Source: Artocarpus heterophyllus
Taxonomy: Eukaryota > Streptophyta > Magnoliopsida > Rosales > Moraceae
Reading direction: 5' to 3'
Length of the DNA: 64,000 bases
Assembly (NCBI GenBank): GCA_025403435.1
Contig: CM046333.1
Span: 31,827,521-31,891,520 of the forward strand
The notes beneath the pieces are model-generated. The model was not told the DNA's origin, searched no databases, and was given only the letters and a program-made list of their open reading frames with translations. The position numbers and the translations under genes were made by a program. Each line of letters starts with the position of its first letter. The first letter of the stretch is position 1. Positions 35,012 to 47,045 of this stretch are shown here, one piece after another.

Positions 35012-35394
35012 GATCATCTCCAATACAAATATCAATATCAATGTTATATTTGCCACCAAAAAGTATAAAAATAACATAATTGATGTATTTTTTATTTTAT
35101 ACTCCAATGTATGATACTACGTAAGATGCCGTATTTGTCTTTTGTTATAATTATAAAACCTTAAAACTTGTAAAAGTAAATTTTTAATCTTAAAATAATA
35201 AAGAAGTAAGAATGCTATAATTATTAAAATAAAAAAGTCAATCTACCAACAAACAAAATCAAATTTAAATTTGTCACAAAGTTTAGCTTATAGCAAATTT
35301 GCCATAAAAAATAAAATTATATTGGAGTTTTTTTTATACTCAAATATTAAATTTATCATTAACACATCAATTTAATATTGCATTGGACATGCTC
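35012..35394. mobile_element. Tourist-like (PIF/Harbinger) MITE with TTA target duplication
   Basis: Terminal inverted repeats are GATCATCTCCAATACAA at the left and, on the complement of the right end, GAGCATGTCCAATGCAA. They are flanked by TTA at 35009-35011 and 35395-35397. A 3-bp TTA duplication and a GAGCATCTCCAAT-like end are hallmarks of plant Tourist-type elements. The element is non-coding, 383 bp and AT-rich. Confidence 0.75.
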
Positions 35395-35459
35395 TTATCT
35401 TGATTAGAGCATCTCGAAATCTTGGGAAGGAGTCAACAGAGTCATCTTTGTTCTCTTCA

Positions 35460-35985
35460 GGTCCGTTTTGTATATGGATTTGAATTATGTTGATTTAGAT
35501 TATTTCAATTTGAATTATGTGATTTGAATTGTTATTCCAATTGACGTTTGGATGTACATTTATAATGCTAATTTAAATAAGGAATAAAATTGAAATCTAT
35601 ATTTGAATAGGGAGTGGAAAAAGTTTTTGATTTATTAGCAAATTTCACAAAATATTAATGTTCATGATATTAAAAAAATATATACAATATGGATCTTGAT
35701 TTATTCCTCTCTTCATAAAGAATGCAATGAAAGAAAAATTGTCTCAATCAAATATCAAATAAATAACTTATGATTTTTTTTCTATAAATGTAGGAGAAAA
35801 AATATGAGATTTTATTGTAGCAAACTTATCCGAGTCCAAAGAGTTCAAGGGGGAGTAAAAATATAAAAACTTGGATTCAAAAGATTCATTTGATTTAAAT
35901 TTTGAGAAAACAAACATATATTCAAAGGTTTCTTTGAACTCAAAGTCTAAATTTTTTTTTTAATATGCCAAACAAATGGGCCCTT
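35460..35985. mobile_element. Possible MITE
   Basis: 'ggtccgttttgtat' at the left and 'gccaaacaaatgggccc' at the right form a loose inverted pair of the kind seen in hAT or Harbinger MITEs. The match is imperfect and no target duplication is clear. Confidence 0.3.
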
Positions 35986-36515
35986 CGTTAGTGGCATCAT
36001 GATTAGGAAATAGGACATACCAAGCAATGTGATTAACCCCCAATTTACATTCTAATTATTATTCTTACACTGTTGCATAACCCTCGTTTATTATTCTAGC
36101 ACTGTTGCACAGCCCTCGTGCCGCGCATAAGAAACAACTTAAATTAAAATCCCAAACAAATTAAATTAATATTATTAATATTAAATCAAAAAGCAACCAA
36201 ACTAATTTACAAATTAAAATTCCTTTTTTAAGGGAAAAATACCTACAACCTTTTGCTTTTGCTTTTTTTTTTTTTTTTTTTCTCCGTGAAAGGAATCTAG
36301 GTAGCTTTTCTAAATTGCTAAATGATCAACGTAGAATCTTGTGCAGCTTTTGTAGTCGCACTTATAATCAAGAAAGAATATTATTAGAGTGTTTAGAAAA
36401 ATAGTTTAAATCAATAATTTGAGTTATAAACGATGTAAAGCTTTTATATGTTAAAGTTTTTAAATCAAACTGATAATTTAAATTACTTTTCTAAACATTA
36501 TATATATATGAGAGC

Positions 36516-37283
36516 ATTTACGGACCGTTTAGACAGCGTAATATTTTTTGATAGGATGATAATAATGTGTTCTATCGAACATAACATCAAGCTTTGATCA
36601 TTTAATGTTGTCATATATTTTGTTCTAGAAGAGAATATATCCTTAATGTGCCGACATCAAATTAAAAAAATGTAAAAGATTTGAAATAGCTACACTTTTT
36701 TTTAGAAACATTGTGTTGAAAAAAATGTGTTCTATTGAACATAAAATCAAGATTTGATCATCTAATATTATCATATATTTTGTTCTAGAAAAGAATATAT
36801 TCTTAATGTGCAGACACCAAATTAAAAAAATATAAAAGATTTGAAATAGTTATGCTTTTTTTTTTAGAAACATTACGACTCTTGGGAACCATAGTTTGGA
36901 CCTAAAAATTTAGTACAAACACAAACAGGTGTTTGTCAACGTTAAAAGAAAAAAATCAATTTGATTAATTAGTCCAAATCAAAATTCTTAATTCAAACTT
37001 ATTTATTACAATAAAAACCATTTATTTTTTTCTTTTCCACTGTTCTTTTTTACTATTCTAACTCAAGTGAATGGTTTTAAGTGTGGCCCTAAAAAAGCAT
37101 AGTTATTTTAGATCTTCCACATTTTTTTTTTAATTTGGTGTCTCTACATTAAGGATATGATATATCCTTTTCTAGAACAAAATATACGACAATGTTTGAT
37201 GATCAAAGTTTGATGTTATATTTAATATAACACATTATTATTAGCCTATCAAAAATGTTATGTTGTCTAGACGGTCCATAAAT
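36516..37283. mobile_element. Foldback-type element with about 200-bp inverted arms
   Basis: The left end ATTTACGGACCGTTTAGACA and the complement of the right end, ATTTATGGACCGTCTAGACA, open arms that stay alignable for about 200 bp (both include 'tttttgatagg', 'attttgttctagaa' and 'aaattaaaaaaa'). In the left arm a 150-bp part is present twice in tandem (about 36565-36715 and 36725-36870). No transposase is encoded. Long inverted arms suit a Mutator-like or foldback element; no target duplication was found. Confidence 0.7.
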
Positions 37284-38950
37284 AAAGATCTTAGTCGTTG
37301 CCTATATATACATGCTTGGTGTTCTCATATAGGGGCTGCCTATATTAGAATAAAAAACTATACCTTTTGTTGAATTTTTAGGCTCGGAACTTTTTAAAAC
37401 CTTAAATATATGTTTTAAACTTTGAGTAGCCACAAGAATCATGTTAATTGGATAATTGTAGCTTAAGTTAATTATATCTTTAAAGTTTACACAAATTTCA
37501 CCAATTTTGCTAAAAAATTTAATATACAGTTAGATAAATGTTTTGGAGTCTTTAATGAAGTCGAAAATAAGCATATGATGCCTCTTTGAAACTCTGGGTC
37601 TTAGCTTTGTTTAAGCACTAATTTTGTAATTTTTGAAGGTATGTAAAATATTTTATAAATATTCCTGTAACAGTCATCAAACCTGCATTTTTCAAAGTTT
37701 AATAATAAAACTAAGAACTAAAACCACCACTTTTTGACAGTTATTGGTTGCATTTAAACCAACTCCACAACCTCTTAAAATATGTCAAAAGTGACGTATA
37801 GCACTTGGAATAGCCTCATTTAGGATTTTGTAGCCCAAGTTGTGCTCATGTGAAATTTTATTTAGAAACTTTCCATTTTCATGTTTTAAATATATGCATA
37901 TGATCTTACTTGACATGATTATACCATGAGTGGTTTTGAATTATTTTTGCTTGAGTCTATGTTGATTTTCCATTTTACATTGTTTTTGTTTTTCAGACTT
38001 GTTTAGATATCTCATGATTCGATTTAAAATTTTGGTTTTTCTTTGACATTAAGATATTGGAATAAAAATTTAGAGTATGTGTATATATATGGATTACATA
38101 TATTGAAAAACCTTCCAAAAACCTTCATGAATCATGGTTTTTAAAATGATATTTAGACTTAGAATAAGAAATTCTTAGCATAAATGGTTTGCAAACATTG
38201 TCAAAGAGTAAGCACCTCTAAGCAGTTGCTTTTGAAAAGATGACTATAGAGATCGGGTTATGAGATATAACATTCGTGCCAGGCTCTTGAGTCTTGATTG
38301 AAGCACTCTGTGGCATGGGTGATTGGCAAAGAGTATTGTAAGTATATATGTACACTGAAGTTAGATATATCAAATAATTTAAATGCATACCATTTAGATA
38401 AATGGTTATGGATTATAACTTGTAGGAATTTTACCTTTTATGTAAATTCTATTTCTGCATAAGATTATGTTGCATTGAGATTTTTCGCCTATTGTCTAAG
38501 TTGCACTTAAAAAGACAATATTTTTACAAAAGTTTTCAAAATACTTGATTATTGGTCTCACTTTGCATTGAATCGCATATGTTAAGATTTGATAGCTTTT
38601 ACATATTTTTAACATCTACATTCGGGTTATGCATTATGATTAACTAATGTCAGAGTCTCTATTTTTGATATGGTTTTACAATTTTATCATCGTTATCCCT
38701 TTCCCCTTACTGAGCATTTGGCTCACCCTTGTTTTAAATGTTTTCCCTCTACAAAGATAGGACTTACTTTTGTAGCACAATTCATTGATAAAGCAGTCTA
38801 AAGGCTCTAGGTTCGAGACAGTTTGTCTCTTTCTATTTTTCGTTCTTGAATTCTCAATTGCAATGTGCCATGTGTATGAAACATATTATTCGGCTTTTGT
38901 CCTAAGTCGTATTTTTGAGGAAAATTGTATTTAACTACTAACTTCCATTT
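37284..38950 (+). other. Probable decayed LTR; no gene seen
   Basis: 'cttactgagcatttggctca' near 38706 and 'gggttatgagatataacatt' near 38255 are phrases typical of Ty3-type LTRs in plants. No partner LTR, primer site or coding domain is attached. Confidence 0.35.
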
Positions 38951-40019
38951 GGGGTGTTATTGAAGGGGAGATCAATGGATGAGTACTTTGCTCCAAGGAC
39001 AATGCAACTTTTGTTTCTCGTCGGAGATTAGCAGGGGTCACACATGGGAGGAAAGGTGCTCGTTCTACTATGCTCCCAATCTATTGAATATCATGTGCCA
39101 GAGACTCTTTACATGTGGTGGTTGGATTGGCTCCTATAGTTGTTTCTATGTTGGGATTTTTACTTGTTGTTTAGGCAAATAAAGGCATTGTTTTTGGCTC
39201 TTTTAGTTTTTTTTTTTTTCGTTTGTAATAAAGGAAATGGTGGTGGTTCTTCCACTTTTAGATTTGCTATGTTCTCAACAGATCAAAGACTAGGTGGGTT
39301 TTTGTTTATCGCTAGAGTTGGCTCTAGACAAAGTTGGCATGGCCCTAATGCTACTTAGTCTTGGCCTTCGATCGATCGGAAAACCCCATTAAGTATAAGT
39401 GTTCATCATTAAAAAGAGCATCATGTGTGCTCGATCTTAGTATGTTGAGATACTTTCTCGCCATTAGGTCTTTAGCATAGCTTTCTTCTCTCAGCATCAT
39501 CAAATTTTATTAATGGATCATTTACACCTATTGGTGCAGTTCGTGTACGTGAGTTTGTAACTCATTATTGAGTTTTAATCATATTTTTCACTTTAAAAAC
39601 AAAGTGTAGGAGGCTTAATGATAATGTAGGAAGAGCATACATATGAGTAACTGTTCAGGTCTAAAAGTATAAGTCCTGATATAACCTCAACTATAAAGTT
39701 ATCCAAGTAATAAAACTCGGATGAATCTGAGGTCGATCACACAGGGAAAAAAGTATTGCAAAGGTCCAATATATCAGTTATTCTATTTTTATTTATCTAT
39801 TAGCTGAAAATTTGAGGATTAAAGTTAGTTACTTACAATTTATTTATGATATTTACACATTTTTACTTTTTTCCATTTTTAGATTTTTTTTTTTTTGTGA
39901 TTTTGGAATTTTAACAAAAAGAAATATGAATTAAATTGGAACGGTTAATAGAATTTTAATAAGTATAATTACTTAGACGATAGAACCTTAACAATAAGTG
40001 TAAATTAACTTAGAAGAAA
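38951..40019. other. No gene seen
   Basis: Short frames near 38979-39358 show no recognisable domain. The rest is AT-rich and non-coding, leading into the CACTA remnant. Confidence 0.35.
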
Positions 40020-41720
40020 CAACAATCTTAACAAAACTTTTTCTTTCCCCCTCTTAATAACGTGTGCTTTGCCGGAGGTAAGTAAGTGCAGTTTCCTTTT
40101 TTCTAGGGAAACAAATTAGGCCTAATCTTTATTTCCATAAGATCCAACTATGCTTTTTCATTATCTTTAGTCTTGCCAAGAATGTTAAGCAACGTGTCGA
40201 CTATTGACTCATAAATGTTTTTCTCAATATGCATAACATCCAAACAATGGTAAACAAAAAGTGTCTTCTAATATGGAAGGTAAAAAAAGATTGATCTCTT
40301 TTTTCGTGATTCATCTATCGGCGGCTCGTCCTTACCTCTCTTTCTCCTCCTGAGTACCACTTTCATATCTTTTACCATTTCAAATAATTGTTCACCCGCC
40401 AAAGGCCAAGGAAGGTCTTTTTCTTTGATGTTGCCATCAAAGGCTTTCTTTTGTTTATGGCAACAATGATCTCTTGACAACCATCTTCTATGACCAGGAA
40501 AAATGATTTTTTTACCATTCTTCAACCGTTTGTGAGATGTTTCCTTCATGCAAATAGGACAACTAATAGAATTCTTTACCGAATAACTAGATAAATTATC
40601 ATATGTAGGGTAGTCGTTAATTGTCCATATCAATATTGCACAGAGTGTGAACGTCTCTTCTCGATAAGTATCTCTTATTTCGATTCCATTTTTCTACAAG
40701 TTCTTTAGGTCATTGATTAATGGTGCCAAGTACACATCAATGTCATTCCCAGGTTGGTGAGGACCTGAAATCAATAAAGACAACATTAAGAACTTCCACT
40801 TCATGCACACTTTGGGAGAGAGATTGTAGTTAATAAGTATTATGGGACAAGTGCTATGCCTACTGCTCATGTTACCATGTGGGTTCATTCCATCTATTGA
40901 CAAAGCGAAATATATATTTCTTGGATCCACACTAAACTTAAGATGATCGGCTTCAAAAATCTTCCATTGTGTTGAATCTGCCGAATATCTAAGCATATCA
41001 TCGTCAACTCACTTGTCATGATGCCATGTTAAATTCTTGGCATACTCTACGTTTCTAAATAAATGCCTTAAACATGGTGCCAATAGAATGTACCGCAACA
41101 CCTTCATCGGCACTCCATTTTTACCGTCTTTTGGCTCCTTTCCTTTTTTCTACCTTGACTCTTTACAAACTAGACAATAATTCTCGTCCTTATACTTATT
41201 CCTATAAAGAACACAATCATTTTCACAAGCATGAATTTTCTCAGACTCCATTCTCAAAGAGCTCAAAGTCTTTTTAGCCTCATACATATTAGTTGGTAAT
41301 TTATTACCCTTCGGTGGAAGCCTTCCTAGATATTACAAAAGATTTGTGAAATTAGAATTTTACCATTCACCCGATGCTTTCAAATTCCATAATTCAAATA
41401 AAGTGGACAATTTGGTGAAATTGCTACATCCCTCATACATAGGTGTTTCAGCAGCATTCATCGTTGTCTCAAATAAGTCTAGACGGTCAACCACATTGTC
41501 GTGATCATCCATATTATCTTCCACAATAGGTTCTTTTTCTTTACTTACTAAAGTTGGATTGAACTTAGACTCGCCATGAAAATGCCACATTTGATAACTA
41601 CTTATAATCCTATTTTGAAATAAATTTCCTTTAACAATTCGAATTGAATGAGATCTATGGTTTTCACATTGAATACAAAAAACACCAAATTTTATCACCT
41701 TGGGCGTGAGTTTTGACAAA
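40020..41720 (-). pseudogene. TNP2-like CACTA transposase (Transposase_21 type)
   Basis: Read from right to left, these conserved pieces appear in order: 41719-41360 (E-G-C-S-N-F-T-K-L-S-T-L), a short piece with K-I-H-A-C-E-N-D-C near 41215, 40996-40694 (S-I-D-G-M-N-P-H-G-N-M-S; L-L-I-S-G-P ... G-N-D-I-D-V-Y-L-A-P-L), and 40633-40268 (D-Y-P-T-Y-D-N-L-S-S-Y-S; C-P-I-C; K-K-R-S-I-F-F-Y-L-P-Y). A tail follows to about 40025 with D-V-M-H-I-E-K-N and Y-L-P-P-A. Frameshifts and stops separate the pieces. This is the catalytic protein of CACTA elements, which cuts at the terminal repeats; here it is non-functional. Confidence 0.8.
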
Positions 41721-42379
41721 ATTCAAGACTCTTCTACACCATTCACATATTCTCTAGTCAATCAAAAATCCCACATCTATTTCTTATTCATTTCACAAGT
41801 CCTAAATCAAAACATATATAATGCAATTTAATTAAAGACAACTTCACAGATTAATTAACCTATACCATAAATAAATCATATCATAAATCCATAAATTTCA
41901 CAAATTATTCATACCCATCAATTTCTATAAAGCAAATCATACTCAAATATCCACAAATTACACATACCCATCATATTCAAATAATAAATCATATCCATAA
42001 AACAAATTTATCATACCCATCATATTCAAATAACTAATCATACTAAAAAATCAATAAATTAATTATACTCATATCCAAATAACTAATCACTTCTGTAAAA
42101 TAATAAACATTGACCAATAATACTAATTGATCCATAATTAATCATGCCCAACATATCTAAATAACTGATCAAAATTATAAATTCACAAGCCAAAAGCTAA
42201 TCAACAAAGTCAAAACCTATTTATAAATATACATAATTAAACACTTACAATTAGGAAGGAGATTAAGGAGGATGAAGGCGGAGAAGGATGGCGACTACAG
42301 TTTCGGGAGGTTCTGGATGTATTTTTAAGAGTTGTGTTTGTGATTCGTATCTAATTGTCAAGCTAGAATAGGGATTTTA

Positions 42380-42645
42380 ATGCACCTTCCATGACGGTTT
42401 TTATGAAAAACTGTTGTGGAAAGTATCATCTTACACAACTATCTTTTATTAAAACTATCGTATATAATGTAATCTTATACGACGGTTTTTCTTAAAGACC
42501 ATCGTGAAAGACGCTTCATGCCGCATCCTATCACGACGTTTTTCATCTTCTCGAGCGAACTCCCTGCATTTTTTTCTCTTACCACGACGGTTTTAAGAAA
42601 GAAATCGTTAAATGAGAGTAGTATAATCTCAAATTTCTACTAGTG
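42380..42645 (-). repeat. CACTA terminus with subterminal repeats
   Basis: Motif copies lie near 42393 (gacggttttt), 42480 (cgacggtttttctt), 42534 (cgacgtttttc) and 42585 (cgacggttttaag), with inverted partners such as 'gaaaaactgttgtgg' and 'accatcgtgaa'. Such clusters bind the transposase accessory protein in CACTA elements. Confidence 0.65.
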
Positions 42646-45536
42646 CTTGTTCTTTGCTAATTACACGAAAGTATATATGGTCATATACAAGTAATAAAGA
42701 GTGAATAAGAATATTGTTTCTATAATTATTGTGTTTAATTATTGATTAATTACTGAAAATGAAATTAAAATCTCAAGAATATAGTAATTTAAATATCAAG
42801 AAGTGACTAAAATAACTTTATTTTGTAGAACGATTAAATTTTTCATGTTATTTGAAAACCCACTTCTTTAAATATTTTCCAACGTTATGAACACCATCGA
42901 AATACTAGTAGTGTGCCTAATGAGATTGGACTACTAATTGGCAGAAGATAATTCGTACCCATTCAATAAGACCTTTCATTGTTGTTACCAGAACTCAAGC
43001 CCCGTTCAACAAAGGCGGCTTTGACGAGCTCTGGTAGAAGCTTAGGAGAAGAAGAAGGCCAGTAATTATTGTCGATGTTATTATTACTTTGTTCTTGTTG
43101 ATTCTGATCCTGAAGAATCCACTGATTCTGGTGCTTTGGTGTTGTTGTCGTTGACCTTTTAAGAACCCTCAACTTCTGTGTTGTTTACACCGCCATCGCT
43201 ATTCATGAAGCTAGCAGAGATTCGCTCGGTTTTTGGGCAAGAAGGTCGATTGAAGAACCATTGGCGGAATTCTCTGTCCAACGTTTCGGTGAAGCACGAG
43301 CTATGTGTATCTCATAGGCTAGAGCTCATTTGTTACCACCAAGAATGGTGACTGTTGTTGAAAGTTTGATGACTCCATCGTTGCTTCATCCTTTTTTCTT
43401 CTCATTTTTTCTTCAATTTCCTATTCTTTTTCTTTTAAATACCTTTGAGAAAAAAGTTAACAAATCTCTACCTTTTCTCACACTTTTTTTTTTCCCTCTT
43501 CAGATTAGATCAAATCAAATGCTGCAAATAAAAAAAAAAATCCTAGATGTAATACAAGCCACCAAGAAATTTGGCAATGGTCTGGGGAACTTTGAAACAA
43601 AGGAAACAGCGTAAGATAGACCAAAGGCGACGCAAATTTGAAACGAAGTTTTCTCAGTGGTTGGAAAATTTACTGCCCGTTTGATTCATAAGCTCGAATA
43701 TCTGTTTAAACTATTTTGCTATAATGTTTTTCCTTATAAAACATTAAATTTATGTTCAAACTTTCTCTTTAAACATATGAATGAAATGAGCTAATAAATA
43801 CTATTTTTTAGGGAGAAAGAGGGAATTAGACTAACATTTATTAGGATTAAAAATAAATAGACCAAAACATAACAATGTTAAGTAAATAGCCCTTTTAGAT
43901 TGAAACGAAATTTATTTTGATATAAAATGATATAAAAAAAATACAAAACAACTTTGAGATAACGAAAAACTAAAACAAAAAGAAATAGAAGAAGAAAAAT
44001 AAGAAAAAAGAGGGAGTAAAATAAAAAAATTAAGTGTTTAATAAAAAGACATAATTTTAAAAATGTTATATACTTAAATATTTTTATAAGTATATTATTT
44101 GCTTACATTGAGAATTGGAAATTGTGTTATTTAGTGTAATTTTCTCCTTTTTTATTTCTGAATCTAATAATCTAGTCAGAAAGATAACATAAAAAAAGTT
44201 TTAACTACGTAAGAAAAGAAACAAACTAGTGCAGAGGATGAGATCCGAGAACAAAGATATAACTATGGGCTTTTTCTCTCCAAAATTTCCATCTTACAAA
44301 AGGAGACAGGTTTATATTAAGGGTAATTGGGTAACATCTGACTCCAGTTTGCCTATCTATTCGATAGCCTTTAATATAGCTCAACCACTGGGATCAATCA
44401 GGATAGTCACAATTGGAATGAAGTTTTGATTCTTCAAATTGGAATGAAGTTTTGATTCTTCAAATCATAAGCGATGGACTAACGTGTAATACATATACAT
44501 GTGTGTGTGAGAGAGAGAGTGTTAGAGAGAGTGTGTTTGAGATAATTAACTATTAATAGAGTATTTAGGAATATAATTAAAACTAAAAGTTAGAACCAAA
44601 ATACTGAAGCATATAAGTGCTTTATATTATAGTAAATTTTTACTTTACACTATGTAGCATTTAAAACCTTTACACTGTAACAGTTGAAAGGTTGCCAATC
44701 AATGCCTAAACTCACGGGCGGTACTATGGTGTAACGCTTTCATACTTCAAAAGAAAATCAATGTTCTTTGAAATTTAAACCCAAGACCGGACATATTGAG
44801 AACAAATGAACAATTCTCACACATTCACTGCAGACCCTTTTTTTTTTTTTCAAGGACACTAGAGACCAATTGGAATCACCGTACATCAGTCACCATACAA
44901 TTTTGAACGATTTAAATTCATTGAGAATTACATGTTTAAGAGATATTAGGATGTTTGGATCGCTTTAAAAACAATACAAAAACTCAAATTATATGAATAA
45001 AAATATTATAGCAAAACTTGTCTCAACCGAAACTTTTTCGTGTGTGCAGCGAACATCACATAAATCCCAATTGTATTTAAACTGTAATGACATCAAAATT
45101 GTATCAAATTAAGAGAAAATAAATCACAATTAAATAAAATTAACGAATATGTTTTTGTTTAGTGAAATTTAATGAATTGCCTCTCTCAAAAACTTGCTAG
45201 ACATTCCCTTGAAAAAGAAAATATCCTGGTGATATACTATTATTTATTTGGTTAATGAGAATCAACCGCAAGGACGCAATGATGGCTCCAGCGCTTTCCA
45301 TGCTCCCCCTGTTATCGGAAGGAATTCCAGAGTACTATAAACGATTTCGTTCATCTCTACAGAAGCGAAACTCTAACGATAGATTCCTCAAATCATGACA
45401 ATCGACAAGATACTCACAAAGAAAACAAAACAAGTAATAGACAGTTAATGGCAATCTAAGCACTATGAATTTGTGTCGAATTTACACAAATAAAAAACAC
45501 AAAACAAAACAAAACAAAACAGGGCTCTGAATCAAA
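42646..45536. other. Intergenic DNA; one Asn/Gln-rich frame, otherwise no gene seen
   Basis: A 69-codon minus-strand frame at 43172-42963 is rich in Asn and Gln and ends in a Ser/Pro/Leu segment (Y-W-P-S-S-S-P-K-L-L-P-E-L-V-K). It has a TTG rather than ATG start and a stop just upstream. It could be the last exon or a fragment of a transcription-factor-like gene, but I do not recognise it. A short GT/GA microsatellite lies at 44502-44535. Confidence 0.3.
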
Positions 45537-45953
45537 TCAATTCAAAAGAGGAGCCCTAGCACTAGATTCATCCTCAGTGGCGCCGAAATCCTCCTCCAGT
45601 TCGGCATCGTCGCCGCAGTCGTACATCGATCCTACGAGAAGAAGCTGGTCCTCCAAGTACCTCTGCAGCAACAAGATCCCAACTTCTTCTCCGCCAGGCT
45701 CCGCCGATCCGCAGTGCCCCTCCTCGCACCGCCTGAGCCGGTCATCGTCCTCCTCCGACCTATCGGAAATCTTCCTGCGACGGCGGCGGCGGCAGAGGCA
45801 GAGGCAGAGCTCGGCGGCACAGAGGAGGGGGAAGACGGCGCAGAGGAAAGGGAGGAGGATCGGCGAACAGAGCAAGAGCACAAGGTAGCGGATCGGGCGG
45901 GCCCGCAGCCAAGTGGACGACGAGGATGACGCGGCGGCAGCGGCGGCTAGCAT
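45537..45953 (-). CDS. Small single-exon gene, one-pass membrane protein of unknown function
   Basis: The frame runs from the ATG at 45953 to TGA at 45539-45537, 138 residues. It opens with a run of Ala and Ser, then W-L-R-A-R-P, then a long hydrophobic segment (about residues 22-50: Y-L-V-L-L-L-C-S-P-I-L-L-P-F-L) rich in Leu and Cys, then five or six Arg. The rest is acidic, with a stretch of Glu/Asp and a C-terminal A-P-L-L-N. I infer an N-out/C-in or tail-type membrane anchor. The GC content is sharply higher than in the surroundings, and the frame stays open on the same strand to 46124, but with no ATG there, so I chose the first ATG. A TATA box lies about 185 bp upstream. Proteins of this layout occur in plants as uncharacterised transmembrane proteins; no function is known to me. 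Confidence 0.7.
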   Translation of the reverse strand: MLAAAAAASSSSSTWLRARPIRYLVLLLCSPILLPFLCAVFPLLCAAELCLCLCRRRRRRKISDRSEEDDDRLRRCEEGHCGSAEPGGEEVGILLLQRYLEDQLLLVGSMYDCGDDAELEEDFGATEDESSARAPLLN

Positions 45954-46136
45954 GATCCGCTTCGTTGATGGGAAGATCGTGGCCGTCTGATGAGGTAGAG
46001 ATGGAGATCGGTTGGATTCATCGCTCTGGGTTTGGGTTTGGGTTTGGAGGGCGACGACTTTTGTGTGTTTTTGGGATTGTTGTTTTGAGGAAATTTCTAT
46101 ATGGTTGCAGCGACAGTTGCCCACATGAATTTAGGA

Positions 46137-46144
46137 TTTTTATA
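46137..46144 (-). promoter_or_regulatory. Probable TATA box of the small membrane-protein gene
   Basis: The minus strand reads ATTATAAAAATCC. Transcription starting about 30 bp downstream would give a 5' UTR of roughly 150 nt. Confidence 0.45.
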
Positions 46145-46479
46145 ATGGGGGAAAACCCTGAGAGCATGTGACTTGTGTGTGGACTTTTGGTGTTTTGGGC
46201 AACTTTTTTCTTTTGCCATTATCTATGCCTGTATGCCAGCGGCGAAAGGCGACACATGGATGCTAGGGTCGCCGCTTTGGCGCGAAATAAGGAACTGTGG
46301 GCAAGAGAGGAAAGAGCTATTGGCGGGGACTTCTAGTAAGAAGGATGCAAAATGAACTTAAATCTCTTGTTTAGTACTGGGCATGGACGAAAATTTCATC
46401 AAAATTTGGTTGTTTAGAGATACTAAAACATCCTTTGCCTGTAAAATCTTTTCATCGTAATATGGGAGAAATATTAGTG

Positions 46480-46645
46480 AGGTGGTGTTTGGAAGGTGGT
46501 GGGAACCATTTTTACTGTAGCATGTGAAATCTTTATACTGTAGCAATTTTTTAAATTATTACTGTAGCATGTGAGAGCTTTACACTGTTTATAACTGAGT
46601 TTGTGGTGGAAACCACGGTTCCCACCACAATGCCAAACAGGGGGT
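46480..46645. mobile_element. MITE, family M1
   Basis: The left end 'gtgtttggaaggtggtggga' and the complement of the right end 'ctgtttggcattgtggtggg' form imperfect terminal inverted repeats. The interior has three 'actgtagca' words, two followed by an a/g-rich 'ctttacactg'-like phrase. A diverged relative is at 30690-30855, and isolated similar words occur near 44620-44690. Confidence 0.6.
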
Positions 46646-47045
46646 GAATATCCGTTGAAATATAAATAACGAAACTCGTTTAGTGTAATTATTTTACAAA
46701 ATTTCAAAAATTTCAAGATTTCGGATTTGACCACTATTGATGTTGATGTCTTGCTATCACTCAACACCATGTGCGGCTGCGTATGGTGGTCAAACTACCT
46801 GTTCTGTTAGTATGGACTTCTTGGAGGACCTACAATAAAAAGAGGGAATGCTTCGGAGGTCAAGGGGACATCGATGTAGAGCCAACCAAGGGCTCTTTGA
46901 TGCTCAAGTCCGGTACCTGTTCGGCCGAGAGTGAGAGTAGGATTAGGTATGAGAGAGTCCACTTACCTTGATGGTGGACTAAATGCTCCTATTTATAAAC
47001 CACCACTTGGACCAAGGTAAAGCGGGTTTTGACCCTTGACCCAAA

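Larger units (their letters stand above)
40020..42645 (-). mobile_element. CACTA (En/Spm) transposon remnant
   Basis: The right end reads, on the minus strand, CACTAGTAGAAATTTGAGAT starting at 42645, the classic CACTA terminus. Just inside it (42390-42600) are several copies of a 'cgacggtttt' subterminal motif in both orientations. A TNP2-type transposase pseudogene follows. The opposite CACTA end was not found, so the element is truncated on the left. Confidence 0.8.

Noticed and set aside
45498..45520. Repeated AAAAC words, possibly telomere-like
   Set aside because: It is a short simple repeat in the 3' flank, not the plant telomere unit.
45577..45929. Frames on the plus strand and in the other minus frame over the small gene
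   Set aside because: They are shadows of the GC-rich minus-strand gene, Ser/Arg-rich by composition, without a membrane segment or homology.
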